A DNA stretch of 41,649 nucleotides from Desulfosporosinus sp. Its GTDB lineage: Bacteria; Bacillota; Desulfitobacteriia; Desulfitobacteriales; Desulfitobacteriaceae. The notes under the pieces were generated by a model, which saw only the letters and a list, made by a program, of their open reading frames with translations, made no database searches and had not been told where the DNA came from. This document shows, in pieces, positions 38,866 through 41,649 of this stretch. How positions within the stretch are numbered: the first letter of the stretch is position 1; the number at the start of each line of letters is the position of its first letter. Where the stretch lies: contig JARLHU010000122.1 in the NCBI GenBank assembly GCA_031292095.1, positions 1-41,649 of the forward strand. The letters run 5' to 3'. The translations under genes and the position numbers were made by a program.

Positions 38866-38952
38866 ACCCTAAAGGGATAGTGGTTTCCTGCCAAGCCCTT
38901 ATGAATCACGAAAATCTCCGTAAAAATATCGGCCCGCAGGGACCGATATTTT
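38859..38952. terminator. Two hairpins in the 38866-39107 spacer
   Basis: The first is AACCACTA-CCCT/AGGG-TAGTGGTT at 38859-38885. The second is AAAATATCGG with CCGATATTTT at 38923-38952, with an inner CCC/GGG pair and T-rich end. Both lie between the repeat and the TDT gene. The rest of the spacer to 39107 shows no gene. Confidence 0.65.
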
Positions 38953-39190
38953 CTTTACTCAATCTGCGAAAAATTATCCAGAAATATAAAATAAATATGC
39001 AGAGACAGTAACGATCAATTCCAGTTAAAATACTTTTAAGGGGCATAGGAATAATTTATATATAATGCCAGAGCAATGGTCGGAAAAAGCCCCCTAGAGA
39101 AGGTGTGATGACGATGAACATATCGCTCGCAGCGAAAAGATTTTCAGAGGTGTCACCAAAAAACTTTCCCCTGCCTGGTTTGCTTCTGTC

Positions 39191-40189
39191 ATGGGAACGG
39201 GAATCTTCTCCGTCACTAGTAAATACTACGCCTGTTATTGGTCATGGCTAAACAACGTTGCGGTGTTTCTATGGATCATCAATCTAATTCTCTTTCTCGG
39301 CCTTTTGGTCCCCTGGACCTTGCGCTGGTTTATATTTCATGACCATGCACTCAGAGATCTCAAGCACCCCATTATAGGGCAATATTACGCCACCTTGCCC
39401 ATCGCCTGCTTAGTCTTGGCGGTAGACTTTCTTTTGCTTGGAACGGGTTATATCGGAGAGGCTTTAACCGTGAAAATCGCTCAAGGTTTATGGATTGCCG
39501 GAGTCGTTCTGTCTCTGGCAATGGCTTTAATTATCCCAATTATAAATTTTTTCTACAAAATAACTATTGAAGACTTTAATCCCGCCTGGTTTATGCCCCC
39601 TGCGAGTTTAATTGTCGTTCCCATTGCCGGAGCCAAACTAATTCCGTACTGGTCACAGTCCTTGCAAAAATCTCTGCTCCTATTGAATTATGTGGCTTGG
39701 GGATCCGGTTTTTTCCTCTTTATGCTGCTTGCGGCCATTTGCCTTTATCGATTTTTTATTGCCCTGCCCCTGCCCGGTTCCTTAATCCCTACTCTCTGGA
39801 TTTACCTGGGTCCGATCGGAGCGGGGACCATTTCCCTTCTGAACCTGGAAGCCGTTAGTGCGCCCTTTCTGGGCAGTTCGGTGACACCCATTCTTAATCT
39901 TTTCGGATTGCTTTACTGGAGCTTTGGTTTTTGGTGGCTGATTGCCGCTAGTGTTATTACTATTATCTACATTCGTAAAAAGAACCTACCCTATACTTTA
40001 TCATGGTGGTCCTTCACCTTTCCTCTTGGCGCTTACACAGGTGCCACCTATTTAATCTCTATTCTTTTTCAGTCCGAGGCCGTCAGGCTCTTTGGTTTCC
40101 TTTGTTATTGGTTGCTAGCCTTTTGCTGGTTCATGGTATTCAGTAATACCTTTGTTCGAGTCTATACCGGCGCTCTCTTTAAAGATTAA
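39191..40189 (+). CDS. TDT-family (TehA/SLAC1-like) transporter; N-terminus disturbed
   Basis: The 332-residue open part has about ten helices in the TehA/SLAC1 arrangement and an aromatic-rich C-terminus. Its family start motif L-S-P-A-W-F-A-S-V-M-G-T-G lies at the junction: V-T-K-K-L-S-P-A-W-F is in frame upstream of the ATG at 39191, so this ATG is inside the first helix. No ATG, GTG or TTG exists upstream in that frame before a TAG. A good site, AGAAGGTGTG, with ATG 39108 is in another frame. One base lost or gained between about 39117 and 39165 would join them. The family moves anions such as C4-dicarboxylates, tellurite or sulfite. Confidence 0.78.
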   Translation: MGTGIFSVTSKYYACYWSWLNNVAVFLWIINLILFLGLLVPWTLRWFIFHDHALRDLKHPIIGQYYATLPIACLVLAVDFLLLGTGYIGEALTVKIAQGLWIAGVVLSLAMALIIPIINFFYKITIEDFNPAWFMPPASLIVVPIAGAKLIPYWSQSLQKSLLLLNYVAWGSGFFLFMLLAAICLYRFFIALPLPGSLIPTLWIYLGPIGAGTISLLNLEAVSAPFLGSSVTPILNLFGLLYWSFGFWWLIAASVITIIYIRKKNLPYTLSWWSFTFPLGAYTGATYLISILFQSEAVRLFGFLCYWLLAFCWFMVFSNTFVRVYTGALFKD

Positions 40190-40219
40190 CCGATACAGGT
40201 TTTTTCTTTAGACGTTAAT

Positions 40220-40252
40220 AACCCTAGATTACACAAACGGCAATCTAGGGTT
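40220..40252. terminator. Terminator between convergent genes
   Basis: AACCCTAGATT (40220-40230) and AATCTAGGGTT (40242-40252) form a perfect 11-bp stem ending in a T-rich run. It lies between the TDT gene and the PEP-utilising enzyme gene, and may act on both strands. Confidence 0.82.
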
Positions 40253-40291
40253 TCTCAATATATGGCTTCATTTGACGCTGAACAGTCTCTA

Positions 40292-41649
40292 TTAGTTTTG
40301 AAGAAATACTTTACCTTCATCCCCATCGACATCTACTTTCCAGCCCTCTTTAATGACTCGCATGACACCGGGTATATTCACCACGGCAGGAATCCCGTAT
40401 TCCCTAGCCACAATGGCCCCGTGGGATAAGAAGCCTCCGGTTTCCATGATCACGGCGCTGGCTTTTAAAAACAATGGGGTCCAACCCGGATCGGTGGATG
40501 GCGCTACCATAACATCTCCTGGCTGCAACCTGCTTCCTTCATCCGGATGACGGATCAATCGAGCTGTACCGGAGGCTCTTCCGGCGGCAACTGGCACACC
40601 TACCAGGCAATTGCCGGAAGTCCGGGCAGCGGGCTCCGAATACTTAGGAGTATCCCCCATAATAATATCCGGCGGTGCAATGGCCGCCATTTCACTCATG
40701 AAAATCTTTCGTTCGGCAACCAGTGCCCGGAGCCCGTCACCTTCCCATTCGCCCTTTAATAGCGTTACCAGCTCAGGCCAGGTACAGAAGTAAATATCGC
40801 CTTGTTTTTCTATGATACCTCGTGCGCAGAAACGCGAACCCACCTCCTGGGCTATCATCCGGTAAGCCCCCAACACTACGACCATCACTGATTTAGTCTT
40901 TTCCCGCACGGCAGCTCCTTCCTGAGCTTCCCTAATTAATTTCTTAATCGAACTATGCATACTAGAGGGTACTTTATTTTCAATTTCCTGCCAAGCTTGT
41001 TCGAATTTTCCCTTTTGCTTGGCCCTCAATTTAGCCAGATCAGCAGTTTTTATGGTACTACGTATAATGTCCATCAGGTAAGAAGGATCTTCCTTCCACC
41101 TGGGGTTAATGATATCAAACTCGTAGACTGCCCGGTGCCCATATTCTTTTAAAAATTCACGGAAGGCTTGCTTAAAAGGTGATCGTTCAGGTAATACTTC
41201 CCAGCCCATCGGGTCAAAGGCTGGGCCGGTTAAAAATTGAACAGCATCATTATCCTGGCGAGCGATTTCGGCCAATTCTACAAGTTTGTAGCCGTGATCT
41301 GCGCTAGTTATGTCCACAGTTCCACCAACCATTAAGCCATTGATAATCATCGGGGTTCTGTAAGCGAAATATTCCATTAGGATATTAATTAGTCCCCCTA
41401 TGGCCATAGAAGCCGCTCCGCTTAAAATGGAGAACTCCCCAGCAAATCCTATGGTAATCTTACCAAGATCGTTATACAGTTGAATAAAATCCTTATCTGA
41501 TAAATGCCTAAACCCATCTTTTGTTAGGTCGTTGATGGAACCTACAACCCGAGCATGAATTGTCAAGGCATTCTTTTTTGCCTCATTAACTAAATCGTTG
41601 TATTTTCCTCCACGCTCTATTCGTTTCAAACCACTAAGCCCTTCAAAAG
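40292..41649 (-). CDS. PEP-utilising enzyme, C-terminal part (5' end beyond window)
   Basis: The frame is open to the right edge (about 452 codons), so the N-terminus is missing; the first in-window start-like codon (TTG 41629) is not believed. The C-terminal swivelling phosphohistidine domain has T-G-G-F-L-S-H-G-A-I-V-A-R-E-Y-G-I-P-A-V, with the catalytic His in S-H-G, preceded by P-S-T-D-P-G-W-T-P-L-F. This is the end of PEP synthase/rifampicin phosphotransferase-type proteins, whose N-terminal ATP-grasp domain would be outside the window. The middle region (helical, H-R-A-V-Y-E-F-D-I) is as in rifampicin phosphotransferase-like members. Which substrate is phosphorylated cannot be told. Confidence 0.88.
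   Translation of the reverse strand, partial: FEGLSGLKRIERGGKYNDLVNEAKKNALTIHARVVGSINDLTKDGFRHLSDKDFIQLYNDLGKITIGFAGEFSILSGAASMAIGGLINILMEYFAYRTPMIINGLMVGGTVDITSADHGYKLVELAEIARQDNDAVQFLTGPAFDPMGWEVLPERSPFKQAFREFLKEYGHRAVYEFDIINPRWKEDPSYLMDIIRSTIKTADLAKLRAKQKGKFEQAWQEIENKVPSSMHSSIKKLIREAQEGAAVREKTKSVMVVVLGAYRMIAQEVGSRFCARGIIEKQGDIYFCTWPELVTLLKGEWEGDGLRALVAERKIFMSEMAAIAPPDIIMGDTPKYSEPAARTSGNCLVGVPVAAGRASGTARLIRHPDEGSRLQPGDVMVAPSTDPGWTPLFLKASAVIMETGGFLSHGAIVAREYGIPAVVNIPGVMRVIKEGWKVDVDGDEGKVFLQN

Overview
The window looks like chromosome of a low-GC, anaerobic, spore-forming Firmicute of the Peptococcaceae/Desulfitobacteriaceae type (Desulfosporosinus or Desulfitobacterium-like). This is inferred from multihaem c cytochromes beside a sulfur-type molybdoenzyme, a sporulation protein (YtaF), DUF134/NifX-like/Mrp genes, Gram-positive style ribosome binding sites and abundant small palindromic repeats. 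No rRNA, tRNA, CRISPR array or complete IS transposase was seen.

Region 1 (1-8590, all minus strand) is one respiratory operon read from a promoter near 8590. In transcription order it has a membrane-anchored trihaem cytochrome c, two half-size YeeE/YedE sulfur transporters, a Tat-exported molybdopterin oxidoreductase, a 4x[4Fe-4S] subunit, an NrfD membrane subunit, a Rieske protein, cytochrome b6, a subunit IV-like protein and a multihaem cytochrome c that runs off the left edge. It appears to join sulfur-oxyanion uptake, a molybdoenzyme and a complete Rieske/cytochrome b quinol module. The second YeeE half has an in-frame TGA exactly where the family has a conserved Cys, followed by a bacterial SECIS-like hairpin, so it is probably a selenoprotein. 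A CsoR-type operator lies just downstream of the operon promoter, and a CstR-like (persulfide-type) repressor is encoded at 13561-13839.

Region 2 (8690-14730) holds regulators and small cofactor genes: a MerR regulator bracketed by MITE copies, Mrp ATPase, NifX-like protein, DUF134 protein, a MarR-Zn ribbon-DUF1638 operon with a 36-bp perfect palindromic operator, the CstR-like gene and a lytic transglycosylase. Region 3 (14760-22420) is housekeeping: coaE, ytaF, an ABC-F ATPase, mutM, polA and a 38-residue desulforedoxin-like protein. Copies of a 163-bp MITE (full and deleted) are scattered here, and two supply the stop codons of merR and polA.

Region 4 (22558-25641) has a secreted transglutaminase-like protein under a c-di-GMP-I riboswitch, then a TrmB-type regulator and an EamA transporter. 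Region 5 (25795-33655) has an orphan OmpR-type response regulator and a membrane glycosylation operon (GT39/ArnT-like, GT2, GtrA, a second GT-C enzyme) with a lipoprotein. The response regulator gene and the glycosylation operon share the same promoter architecture: four TTCAG boxes at 11-bp steps and then a -10 box at identical distance.

Region 6 (33684-38955) is accessory: a CYTH-CHAD protein with SixA, GGGACGGTTCT REP-like hairpins, decayed AAA-ATPase fragments, and a toxin-antitoxin pair (toxin frameshifted) between two direct repeats. Region 7 has a TDT-family transporter with a disturbed N-terminus and a partial PEP-utilising enzyme at the right edge.
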